Source: a virus. From it: 23,454 nt of DNA. Below are positions 1 to 5,486 of this stretch, piece after piece. The stretch's first letter is position 1, and each line of letters starts with the position of its first letter. The translations under genes and the position numbers were made by a program. The notes under the pieces are model-generated. The model made no database searches. It saw only the letters and a program-made list of their open reading frames with translations, and was not told the origin of the DNA. The stretch spans positions 1-23,454 of IMG/VR virus record IMGVR_UViG_3300025128_000344; one strand, given 5' to 3'.

Positions 1-497
1 GTAGAATTAATAAAACAAAATATTATTTTTTAGAGCGTGAAAACTTTTTAAATCAATTACGAGAAGAAATTAACAGACATGTAAGACGTTGCAAAAATAA
101 AGGTTTCAAGCCTGCTGTAAGATTAAACGGCACTAGCGATATTGATTGGAATATACACGGGCTATATGAAGAATTTAAACAAGTTAAATTTTATGATTAT
201 ACCAAGATCTATAAAAGAGCTTTAAAATATGTAAAGGGCTATTATCCTAAAAATTATCATTTAACATATAGTTTAAATGAAGATAACAAACCGCAAGCGC
301 TGGACATCTTAAAGCGTGGCGGGAATATTAGCGCTGTTTTTAGATCTAAAAAACTTCCTAAAAAATTTCTAAATTATAAAGTTTTTAATGGTGATAAATC
401 AGATTTAAGGTTTAACGACCCGAAAAATATAATAGTTGGTTTATATGCTAAAGGGCGGGCGTTAAAAGATCAAACGGGATTTGTGCAAGATGTTTAA
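1..497 (+). CDS. GP88-like phage protein, C-terminal part (5' truncated)
   Basis: The reading frame is open from base 3 and stops with TAA at 495-497, giving about 164 residues with no start inside the window. Visible stretches include VRLNGTSDIDW, FYDYTKIYKRAL, NYHLTYSLNEDN, the LKRGGNISAVF / LPKKFLNYKVFNGD block, and a C-terminal DLRFNDPKNIIVGLYAKG. From memory these match the conserved core of the phage GP88 family, whose molecular function is not established. The next small gene begins 8 bases before this stop, so the four plus-strand genes at the left edge look translationally coupled. The family name is recalled rather than searched. That this is a real coding sequence is much more certain than the family. 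Confidence 0.75.
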   Translation, partial: RINKTKYYFLERENFLNQLREEINRHVRRCKNKGFKPAVRLNGTSDIDWNIHGLYEEFKQVKFYDYTKIYKRALKYVKGYYPKNYHLTYSLNEDNKPQALDILKRGGNISAVFRSKKLPKKFLNYKVFNGDKSDLRFNDPKNIIVGLYAKGRALKDQTGFVQDV

Positions 498-600
498 TGT
501 TGTGCGGATATATGGCGCTAAGGCGGACGCGCAAGGGTTCTACAGAGAACAAGCGCCATATTTAAAACGAACAAGCGAGCGAGCAGAAGGGATAATATGA
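490..600 (+). CDS. Hypothetical 36-residue microprotein
   Basis: An ATG at 490 lies inside the last codons of the GP88-like gene and opens a frame ending in TGA at 598-600. The protein begins MFNVVRIYGAKADAQGFY and is basic and polar, with no membrane segment or known motif. Its stop overlaps the ATG of the next gene as ATGA, and its start overlaps the preceding gene by 8 bases. That is the packing expected of a coupled phage microgene. The small size means chance cannot be excluded. The main evidence is the exact overlap at both ends and the absence of any alternative gene in the gap. Confidence 0.5.
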   Translation: MFNVVRIYGAKADAQGFYREQAPYLKRTSERAEGII

Positions 601-773
601 CAATAAAAAATATAGCAGATAAGATAATAAATGACGCTTTAAATAGTGAGCAATATTTTCAATATTTAATTAATGGAAGTAGTAAATCGCAAGCGTTAAA
701 ACTAGTCATAGATGAGATGAAACAAAATGGAGTTTTTGAAAAATATGCAAACCAACAAGCGAGGAAACAATGA
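597..773 (+). CDS. Hypothetical 58-residue protein
   Basis: This frame starts at an ATG overlapping the preceding stop (ATGA) and ends in a TGA that overlaps the ATG at 770, again as ATGA. The translation starts MTIKNIADKIINDALNSEQY and runs to ...ANQQARKQ. It is a mostly helical-looking, charged polypeptide without cysteines or membrane segments. A purine-rich stretch (GAAGGGAT) lies shortly before the start and can serve as a ribosome binding site. I do not recognise the family. Coupling on both sides supports a real gene. Confidence 0.6.
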   Translation: MTIKNIADKIINDALNSEQYFQYLINGSSKSQALKLVIDEMKQNGVFEKYANQQARKQ

Positions 774-1003
774 CACAAAGAGATGAAGGACACGACTATC
801 GAGATAGTAAGAACAAGGCGCAAGCGTATGAGCGGAAAAAAGTTACTATTATTTGGGGAACAGAGGCAGTTAAAGGTATAGACCCAGTTGAAATAGGACT
901 TAACAAAAAAACTTACCGATTTGAAAACGAAGAGCAACTTAAATATTTTATGATGGGTGTTAAAGAAGGCAACGGGTGGTTAGAGTATGAGGTAGAGGAA
1001 TAG
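770..1003 (+). CDS. Hypothetical 77-residue protein
   Basis: This is the last gene of the plus-strand microgene chain. Its start overlaps the previous stop as ATGA, and AGGAAACA just upstream is a plausible ribosome binding site. The N-terminal third is very polar (MTQRDEGHDYRDSKNKAQAY). The rest looks like a small alpha/beta domain (KVTIIWG, KTYRFENEEQLKYFMMGV, GWLEYEVEE). I do not recognise the family, but the ending resembles short phage proteins predicted to fold independently. It converges on the minus-strand nuclease gene with a single-base gap and no visible terminator between them. Confidence 0.7.
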   Translation: MTQRDEGHDYRDSKNKAQAYERKKVTIIWGTEAVKGIDPVEIGLNKKTYRFENEEQLKYFMMGVKEGNGWLEYEVEE

Positions 1004-1004
1004 A

Positions 1005-1373
1005 CTAATTCAACCTCTCTAAACATGATAAACAATCTTCAAGATTTTCAGCTATGGGTGTAGCCTTTAATCCGCAAGCGACAAGCTCTTCCACTTGTTT
1101 ACCAAGATACAAGCACAGGCGGGAGCGCTTAACATCATCAACCAATATAAACGTATTAACAGGGTGGCGTATATGAAAACTAATTTGGTGAGGGGACAGG
1201 CGGATCTTATACCCAGATCGAACTACCTTAAGTTCCAACGTAAAGAAAAAATTATTAATATAACCAAGAAGATCAGGCGTGCCTAGACTACTAGTGTTCT
1301 CAATCCTAGTCCACTTAATCGCAGGCGTATTTCTTTTGAGATACTGCCAGAACTGACTTTCATTTCTGGCCAT
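1005..1373 (-). CDS. Small PD-(D/E)XK nuclease (resolvase/VRR-NUC-like)
   Basis: From the chosen ATG at 1373 the product is 122 residues beginning MARNESQFWQYLKRN. The nuclease-like core reads E5, then GTPDL with D34, a beta strand FFFTLELK with E47 and K49, and SPHQ with Q63. This matches the E...D...ExK...Q arrangement of small PD-(D/E)XK endonucleases such as phage Holliday-junction resolvases and VRR-NUC proteins. A longer frame starts at 1433, but it would overlap the 2OG gene by 74 bases, and the extra 20 residues do not belong to the fold. The likely role is trimming branched DNA during replication or packaging. The substrate is inferred, not shown. Confidence 0.65.
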   Translation of the reverse strand: MARNESQFWQYLKRNTPAIKWTRIENTSSLGTPDLLGYINNFFFTLELKVVRSGYKIRLSPHQISFHIRHPVNTFILVDDVKRSRLCLYLGKQVEELVACGLKATPIAENLEDCLSCLERLN

Positions 1374-2022
1374 GTCTTTTTGCTTGCAAATTAAAATGTA
1401 TAAATCTAAACGGATCAATGCCATTGTCGACACTAAATTGATGAGGCAACCAAGAATTAAATAATAACAATGTACCAGGTTTTACAGAAACAATCTGCCG
1501 TTCCATTGCGGGACATAGCTTACTATGATCTTTGATTGGAAGATTAAGCATCATACGACCTGCACGAGGGTCATGAAACACAGGCTTGGAGGTTCGATCT
1601 GAACACTCAACAAAGTAAAAACCTGAGATATGATTATCCCAATGAACATGCGTATCTTGATGACCTCCACCTTCATGCGCAAATTTTTGAATCCACATCT
1701 CAGTGTAGTCAATAGAGTAATCTGACAAATCAAAACCTTGATTTTCTAATATATTTCTAGCCGTGTTTCTAATTAACAATTCAAAATTATTAAATCGTTC
1801 ATCCTTATACATCTCAGCGCTTGAGTGATAAGACATACCATGATCCTTAACATCTGTTTTAAATTTTTTATTTCTTTCATCAATTGATTTTTGTTTATTT
1901 GATATAGCCTTGTCTGTATATTCGTCACAAACAGACATGAAGTCTTTATTTTTTAAATACTCTGGAAGATCTGCTTTATAAAGTATGGTATCGAATAAAG
2001 AGAAAGAGTGTAAATCACTCAT
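1360..2022 (-). CDS. 2OG-Fe(II) oxygenase family protein
   Basis: The 220-residue protein carries the double-stranded beta-helix signature of iron/2-oxoglutarate dioxygenases. It has H125-x-H127 in a segment running into SGFYFV, a HDPRAG turn around 150-155, and near the C-terminus PGTLLLFNSWLPH (H194) followed by R206 in PFRFIHFN. The H...H...R pattern and the SGxYFV strand resemble the putative phage/cyanophage 2OG-FeII_Oxy_5 group. Such enzymes hydroxylate proteins, nucleic acid bases or small molecules. Nothing here identifies the substrate. The gene overlaps the nuclease by 14 bases and follows the 79-residue gene by a TAATG overlap, so the three form one operon. Confidence 0.8.
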   Translation of the reverse strand: MSDLHSFSLFDTILYKADLPEYLKNKDFMSVCDEYTDKAISNKQKSIDERNKKFKTDVKDHGMSYHSSAEMYKDERFNNFELLIRNTARNILENQGFDLSDYSIDYTEMWIQKFAHEGGGHQDTHVHWDNHISGFYFVECSDRTSKPVFHDPRAGRMMLNLPIKDHSKLCPAMERQIVSVKPGTLLLFNSWLPHQFSVDNGIDPFRFIHFNLQAKRHGQK

Positions 2023-2261
2023 TAAAGTATAATTCCACCGTGATCTTTTATAACTTTACCCATGGGGGCCTTCTCAGGTATGACTTCAATAACAATTCTA
2101 TGTGTTTCTCTTGCACCAATTATTTGATTTTCTAGAAGTTTAATTGATTTAATATCATGAAACACACCATCAAGTGTCATGACCTGCATACGGGCAGACT
2201 TAACATTTTCTGCTTTCAAAAACTTATCTAATACTTGACGTATTAATTTTGCATCTATCAT
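2022..2261 (-). CDS. Hypothetical 79-residue protein
   Basis: This is the first gene of the minus-strand operon leading to the 2OG oxygenase and the nuclease. It ends in a TAATG overlap with the oxygenase gene. The sequence has an N-terminal helix (AKLIRQVLDKFLKAENV) followed by strand-rich segments (ARMQVMTLDGVFHDIKSIKLL, THRIVIEVIP). That suggests a small alpha/beta fold, but I recognise no family. The ATG at 2261 sits only 8 bases beyond the predicted -10 box of its promoter and no Shine-Dalgarno lies between. It is therefore a candidate for leaderless translation. Confidence 0.65.
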   Translation of the reverse strand: MIDAKLIRQVLDKFLKAENVKSARMQVMTLDGVFHDIKSIKLLENQIIGARETHRIVIEVIPEKAPMGKVIKDHGGIIL

Positions 2262-2265
2262 TGAT

Positions 2266-2294
2266 TTGACTTGTACCTTAAATTACTCTATACG
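2266..2294 (+). promoter_or_regulatory. Sigma70-type promoter for terS, half of a symmetric divergent element
   Basis: TTGACT at 2266-2271 (5 of 6 with TTGACA), a 17-base spacer, and TATACG at 2289-2294 (4 of 6 with TATAAT). The expected transcription start falls at about 2301-2302, on the terS ATG itself, implying a leaderless mRNA. The element overlaps a mirror-image promoter on the other strand, with TTGAC and GTCAA bracketing exactly 33 bp. Confidence 0.5.
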
Positions 2295-2298
2295 TCAA
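2270..2298 (-). promoter_or_regulatory. Sigma70-type promoter for the 79-residue/2OG/nuclease operon
   Basis: Read on the minus strand: TTGACG (2298-2293), a 17-base spacer, and TACAAG (2275-2270, 4 of 6 with TATAAT). The start is expected near 2263-2262, next to the ATG at 2261, again giving almost no leader. Because the two promoters interleave, RNA polymerase bound to one should exclude the other. Confidence 0.45.
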
Positions 2299-2301
2299 CA
2301 T

Positions 2302-2826
2302 ATGGGAGTTCCAAAAAGATTAACTGAAAAGCAAATCAAATTTGCTCAATTAATTGTCGCCAATGAAGGCCGAATGAATGGCACAGAGTGTGCTAAAGAG
2401 GCTGGATATGGTGAGGCGGCAAGGATTAGAGCATATGAATTACAGAACCCCAAGAAGTACCCTCTCGTAGTTAAATACATTGGTGAACTCCGTGAAGAGA
2501 ATCAAAAAAAGTATGCCGTTACTTTTGAGAGACACATTACGGAGCTTGCCAAGATTAGAGAAAACGCATTAAGAAAAGGAGCCTTCTCTGCTGCAACCAA
2601 TGCAGAAGTTGCACGTGGTAAAGCTGCTGGACTTTACGTTGAACAGAAAATTATTAGGACCGGTAAGATTGATGACTTGAGTGCAGAGGAACTAGAGACG
2701 AGGATGAAAGAGATTGTAGATCAATACTCACCTATACTTGAAGGCGTTGGAGTAAAAGATATCACCAAAGAAGTAAAAGAAAAAGTTAAAAAATCAAGAC
2801 TTCCAAAACTAAAAAAACTTAATTAA
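2302..2826 (+). CDS. terS: Terminase small subunit
   Basis: The 174-residue protein starts MGVPKRLTEKQIKFAQLI and continues with a helix-turn-helix-like region (NGTECAKEAGYGEAARIRAYELQ, then YPLVVKYIGELREE). It then has a long charged coiled-coil-forming region with the RGKAAGLYVE stretch and a Lys-rich tail. This is the layout of Terminase_2-type small subunits, which bind the packaging site and load the large ATPase subunit. An upstream in-frame TTG at 2266 lies inside the -35 box and is not accepted as the start. The gene stands alone here, without the large subunit, divergent from the 2OG operon. It ends 8 bases into the convergent 114-residue gene. Confidence 0.8.
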   Translation: MGVPKRLTEKQIKFAQLIVANEGRMNGTECAKEAGYGEAARIRAYELQNPKKYPLVVKYIGELREENQKKYAVTFERHITELAKIRENALRKGAFSAATNAEVARGKAAGLYVEQKIIRTGKIDDLSAEELETRMKEIVDQYSPILEGVGVKDITKEVKEKVKKSRLPKLKKLN

Positions 2827-3163
2827 TTTTTTTAATAGATTGTATTACGGCTGTTGGAATGATGGTTGTATTACCAATACTATCAAACGTAGGTTTATTT
2901 TTTGTTTTTATATAGTCAGTAAATATTCTAGTAACGCCATTCTTTTGACTAACAAGATAACCTTTTGATACACAAGTCGGTAACTCTTCTTTGTTTAATG
3001 ATTTAGTATCGGACCAACCTGCATCGCCCTCGATATCACACCACTCTATTTCTACAAATGGGTATGCTTCAATCTTGTTTCCTAAAGATTTTAAATTGAG
3101 TGGGATAGTTTTCTTGTTCCTCACTCTTCTTTTTGTTTTTCTCTTCTGTCTTCTTTTTGGCAT
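2819..3163 (-). CDS. Hypothetical 114-residue protein with basic N-terminus
   Basis: The protein opens with a very basic tract (MPKRRQKRKTKRRVRNKK), which may contact nucleic acid. A beta-rich domain of about 80 residues follows (AYPFVEIEWCDIEGDAGW, CVSKGYLVSQKNGVTRIF, then GNTTIIPTAVIQSIKKI). The second part resembles the small SH3-like proteins that are frequent in marine phages, whose function is unknown. The gene converges on terS with an 8-base overlap. A second frame overlaps its 5' end, so the precise start is not certain. Confidence 0.7.
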   Translation of the reverse strand: MPKRRQKRKTKRRVRNKKTIPLNLKSLGNKIEAYPFVEIEWCDIEGDAGWSDTKSLNKEELPTCVSKGYLVSQKNGVTRIFTDYIKTKNKPTFDSIGNTTIIPTAVIQSIKKIN

Positions 3164-3221
3164 GATAATATCTCGGATTGTGTTTAAAGTTAAATTTATC
3201 CCAAAAATCTTTTTCTGTCAT
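3069..3221 (-). CDS. Possible 50-residue overlapping protein (doubtful)
   Basis: A frame starting MTEKDFWDKFNFKHNPRYYH runs into a Lys/Glu-rich tract and ends at 3069, overlapping the 114-residue gene by 95 bases in another frame. The first 20 residues look protein-like, while the tail mirrors the Lys/Arg codons of the overlapping gene. A TATAAT on the minus strand (3234-3229) lies just before an alternative ATG at 3224, but no convincing -35 box accompanies it. It may be a short real gene, the N-terminal part of a frameshifted gene, or chance. Confidence 0.25.
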   Translation of the reverse strand: MTEKDFWDKFNFKHNPRYYHAKKKTEEKNKKKSEEQENYPTQFKIFRKQD

Positions 3222-3240
3222 CATGCTAATTATATATTTC

Positions 3241-3262
3241 CTTCCACATAAAAATGTGGAAG
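3241..3262. repeat. Perfect 9-bp inverted repeat of the TTCCACAT core
   Basis: CTTCCACAT (3241-3249), a loop of four A, then ATGTGGAAG (3254-3262). It could form a tight hairpin or serve as a dyad for a dimeric binding protein. There is no T-run on either side in the reading direction, so it does not look like an intrinsic terminator. Confidence 0.6.
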
Positions 3263-3408
3263 CCATTTTGTTAAAAGCATTGGTATATAACACTTTCCAC
3301 ATTTCTACATTAATACTTAAAATATTTTTCACCTACCTCGGTCCGATTTTGGGAAGAGAAATGTGGAAAACGTGGAAAACATACTATTTGCTATATATAC
3401 CAACGGTT

Positions 3409-3496
3409 CTAGCTTCCACATTTTCCATTTTAAAAATGTGGAAAATGTGGCAAATGTTCATTTTATGCGGGTTTTTGACACTAGCTTCCACATTTT
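3409..3496. repeat. Two 16-bp direct repeats spaced 72 bp apart
   Basis: CTAGCTTCCACATTTT occurs at 3409-3424 and again at 3481-3496. Each copy is followed by reverse-orientation TGTGG cores (3437 and 3447 after the first, 3501 after the second). The region thus contains a duplicated unit inside the larger repeat cluster. Confidence 0.65.
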
Positions 3497-3510
3497 TGAT
3501 TGTGGCAATT

Positions 3511-4197
3511 TTATGATTTAGCCGTATTCTTGCCATAATATGCGTCAATACGTCTCAACCACTCCCATTTCCATTTTCTAAACTCTGCTCCGTTGACAAT
3601 AAAACGCTGGAAGAAATTATCTGGTGTACACATCAAGATCACTCCCTGCTCGATGCTCGTCCCGTAGACTTGGTCGTGGGCCATAGCATATGCCACCAGC
3701 TGTATCTTATAATCTTCTATCCACTCGTCACGTTTGGGCTTGTTCGATTGTTTAAAGTCTATTATACTTTCGCGCCCCTGATAAATCCCACACATATCAG
3801 TCTGGCCTGCATACAACCCAGGATAGTGTAGCGTGCACTCAACACCCCAGATCTCTTCTAAATCAGGAAAACCTTTATCAATAATCATCTGTCCCATGCC
3901 TCTCGCTTCTTGTCCCAAGTCAGTCAAATCTAGCACATTGCCACCTTTGAGGTGAGTTTCCAAATAACTATGCATCGCGGTGCCCCGTAGAGCAGCCTTA
4001 TTTTTAATTTTATCGGCCTCCGTAGCACCGACCCTATCTTTCCACCTAGCCAAGCTCTCCGTCTTCTCTTCGCTCTGCGTCCCTGCTATAATAGTCGTGA
4101 CAGACGGTAGTTTCTCGTCACCCACTTCATATCTCCTAGTGCCGTCTATATTAGATCTAACGGTCTTAGGGTATTTATATAATTTATTCCACTTCAT
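3511..4197 (-). CDS. RecB/Cas4-like PD-(D/E)XK exonuclease
   Basis: The 228-residue protein has the full motif series of the phage PD-(D/E)XK exonuclease family. It shows RGTAMH (H76), WGVE with E120, AGQTD with D134, IIDFK with D147 and K149, and a final YKIQLVAYAMA helix carrying Q166 and Y170. Such single-domain enzymes degrade DNA ends to make single strands for recombination or to recycle host DNA. A recombinase partner is not visible in this window. It is the last gene of the operon that starts at 6375. Its ATG overlaps the TGA of the LAGLIDADG-like gene (ATGA), and it ends at the edge of the repeat-rich region. Family assignment is firm; the biological role is inferred. Confidence 0.85.
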   Translation of the reverse strand: MKWNKLYKYPKTVRSNIDGTRRYEVGDEKLPSVTTIIAGTQSEEKTESLARWKDRVGATEADKIKNKAALRGTAMHSYLETHLKGGNVLDLTDLGQEARGMGQMIIDKGFPDLEEIWGVECTLHYPGLYAGQTDMCGIYQGRESIIDFKQSNKPKRDEWIEDYKIQLVAYAMAHDQVYGTSIEQGVILMCTPDNFFQRFIVNGAEFRKWKWEWLRRIDAYYGKNTAKS

Positions 4198-4616
4198 TCT
4201 AAACTCATGTATTGTTTGTATTCATCAAGAGACACTACCTTATCGTTTAATACTTTTAATTTGCGGTCTGAGTAATGATTTATAATTTTTTGTATACCTT
4301 CTATCTTCACATGAGCATACGGAAACAAAGCACAAGAAACATAGAACGCGTCTCTAAATTGACAACGCCAACGCCACTGCTTCTTCCAGCCAACAGCATA
4401 GGGGGTTTTGTATCTCTTCTCACCAACTGTGCCAACACCCAACACCTCGTGGACCCAACGCAGAATAGATTGGTCCGTCATGGCCATCTCCATTCTAATA
4501 CTCCAGGTGGGGTATGGTTTCTTGTTATGAGATCGCTTTCTCATGTATTGTTTGTATTGAATACTACCCTCGCCATCAAATAAACCAGCGATATAAGCTA
4601 TGTCAGTATCCTTCAT
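4194..4616 (-). CDS. LAGLIDADG-like homing endonuclease
   Basis: A 140-residue protein with IAYIAGLFDGEGSI at residues 6-19, which is the LAGLIDADG helix with its acidic catalytic end. A basic, aromatic beta region follows (WSIRMEMAMTD, WKKQWRWRC), as expected for a DNA-contacting saddle. Only one motif is clear, so the enzyme probably works as a homodimer. It is inserted between the 72-residue gene and the exonuclease, with 4-base overlaps at both ends. It is therefore fully integrated in the operon and not in an intron. Such enzymes cut intron- or intein-free alleles to spread themselves. No split gene is evident next to it. Confidence 0.8.
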   Translation of the reverse strand: MKDTDIAYIAGLFDGEGSIQYKQYMRKRSHNKKPYPTWSIRMEMAMTDQSILRWVHEVLGVGTVGEKRYKTPYAVGWKKQWRWRCQFRDAFYVSCALFPYAHVKIEGIQKIINHYSDRKLKVLNDKVVSLDEYKQYMSLE

Positions 4617-4831
4617 TCAGGATCTGCTATTTCTTGCAACACTACAATTCTATTTTGTAGTTTATTAATCTCATCTAGGTGTTGCTCGACCCTCGTATAT
4701 AAACCACTAAACAATGCCTCCGGATGCTCGTCGTTCGTTTCCATACTTAAGACTTTACGTAACTTCTTCTCCTCATCTATGACAGCATTAAACTGACGTT
4801 TAATCACTCTCTTTACTGTTGTCTTGTTCAT
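4613..4831 (-). CDS. Hypothetical 72-residue coiled-coil protein
   Basis: This is a charged helical protein. The N-terminus is basic (MNKTTVKRVIKRQFNAV) and is followed by two heptad-rich segments (DEEKKLRKVLSM and VEQHLDEINKLQNRIVVLQEI). A GGAGG lies nine bases before the ATG, supporting the start at 4831. It overlaps the upstream 2OG oxygenase gene by 32 bases and the downstream endonuclease by 4. I recognise no family. A role as a small oligomeric accessory factor is only a guess. Confidence 0.65.
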   Translation of the reverse strand: MNKTTVKRVIKRQFNAVIDEEKKLRKVLSMETNDEHPEALFSGLYTRVEQHLDEINKLQNRIVVLQEIADPE

Positions 4832-5483
4832 CTTTCTTAACCTCCTTTACCTTTTTAAGATCCTTCCATTTAATAGAATCATTGACGTTACCTGATACAG
4901 ATATACGCACACAATCACTCTTGAACGGAAACACCCAATGTTTTAACGATGCAGGAAAGATAAACATATCTCCCTCTTCAGGAAAAAAAGAATGATGACT
5001 TATATAATTCCTTGATCCTTCACCATATATAAATGTTAATCCACCAGGACCAGCACTACGGCCTTGGTATTTTTTATTCTCTTCTATTAACTCTTTCGGC
5101 ATTTGTAAGAATATAACCCAAGACAAACTACCACCGTGATCGTGGGGTGGGTTGAAGTCTCCGGGTCCTTGAAAGTTTGCCCACAACGCCTCGATTAGAT
5201 ACTGTTGTCTAAAGGTGTCAATAGTTGCACCTACCTCTGGTGCCCACTTAGACTGCGCGTTAGCATACATCTCAAAGACAGTATGAAAGAAAGGTTGAAA
5301 CATTTCTATATCTCTAAACCCTACCTCCTTGGTGATGACACCTGCGAGATTCTTTTCGTAGTCTTTACTACTTGCTTGTGCTTCGCTTAAAAGTTTCTTA
5401 CGTATATCATCAGGTATTTTAAACTTAACCAACAACGGGCCCCATCTAAACATCTGATAATCTAGACGTATTTTTTCTGTCAC
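4800..5483 (-). CDS. 2OG-Fe(II) oxygenase family protein (second copy)
   Basis: A 227-residue protein that starts with GTG at 5483, preceded by a purine-rich AAGGTGG. The metal site appears as PPHDHGGSLSWVIFLQ (H114, H116) and, after a GDMFIFPASLKHWVFPF stretch (H182), an Arg in CVRISVSGN (R193). PEEGD plus FPASLKHWV is the usual strand before the distal histidine in phage 2OG oxygenases. The C-terminal 25 residues are a Lys/Glu/Asp-rich tail. It is clearly a different subfamily from the copy at 1360-2022, so the two are not a recent duplication. The substrate is unknown. Confidence 0.8.
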   Translation of the reverse strand: MTEKIRLDYQMFRWGPLLVKFKIPDDIRKKLLSEAQASSKDYEKNLAGVITKEVGFRDIEMFQPFFHTVFEMYANAQSKWAPEVGATIDTFRQQYLIEALWANFQGPGDFNPPHDHGGSLSWVIFLQMPKELIEENKKYQGRSAGPGGLTFIYGEGSRNYISHHSFFPEEGDMFIFPASLKHWVFPFKSDCVRISVSGNVNDSIKWKDLKKVKEVKKDEQDNSKESD

Positions 5484-5486
5484 TAC

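Larger units (their letters stand above)
294..1080. repeat. Cluster of CAAGCG hexamers
   Basis: The GC-rich hexamer CAAGCG occurs on the plus strand at 294, 550, 572, 690, 756, 821 and 1075, often extended to GCAAGCG. By eye the remaining 22 kb holds only about four copies, most of them followed by A when read as CGCTTGA. Most copies in the cluster encode Gln-Ala in the frame of the host gene, so codon or peptide preference could explain part of the signal. No function is known to me. Confidence 0.4.
3241..3510. other. Repeat-dense non-coding region, candidate replication origin or packaging site
   Basis: About 270 bases without a convincing gene carry at least nine copies of a TTCCACAT / ATGTGGAA core in both orientations. 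Clear copies begin near 3241, 3254, 3294, 3359, 3413, 3436, 3446 and 3485, with degenerate ones at 3371 and 3501. Two copies (3362-3370 and 3437-3445, minus strand) read TTTTCCACA, which fits the relaxed DnaA-box consensus TTWTNCACA. AT-rich tracts lie between copies (AATATTTTTC near 3320, CTATATATAC near 3391). The region sits between the RecB-like exonuclease and the terS neighbourhood, so binding by TerS (a pac site) is an alternative to an origin. Apparent open frames across it are products of the repeats. Confidence 0.5.

Noticed and set aside
2266-2301. TTG start extending terS by 12 residues
   Set aside because: It lies in the -35 box of the best promoter and has no ribosome site; conserved-looking terminase sequence begins at the ATG at 2302.
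3145-3165. Programmed -1 frameshift at an A-rich tract joining the 50- and 114-residue frames
   Set aside because: The frames are related by +1, not -1, and the heptamer does not fit X XXY YYZ.
3241-3510. CRISPR array made of the TTCCACAT repeats
   Set aside because: Repeats are short, occur in both orientations and are irregularly spaced, with no spacers of uniform length and no cas genes.
3178-3516. Plus-strand open frame of about 112 codons across the TTCCACAT repeats
   Set aside because: The product is a hydrophobic, repeat-derived sequence without a ribosome site; the repeats create it. It also overlaps the minus-strand genes.
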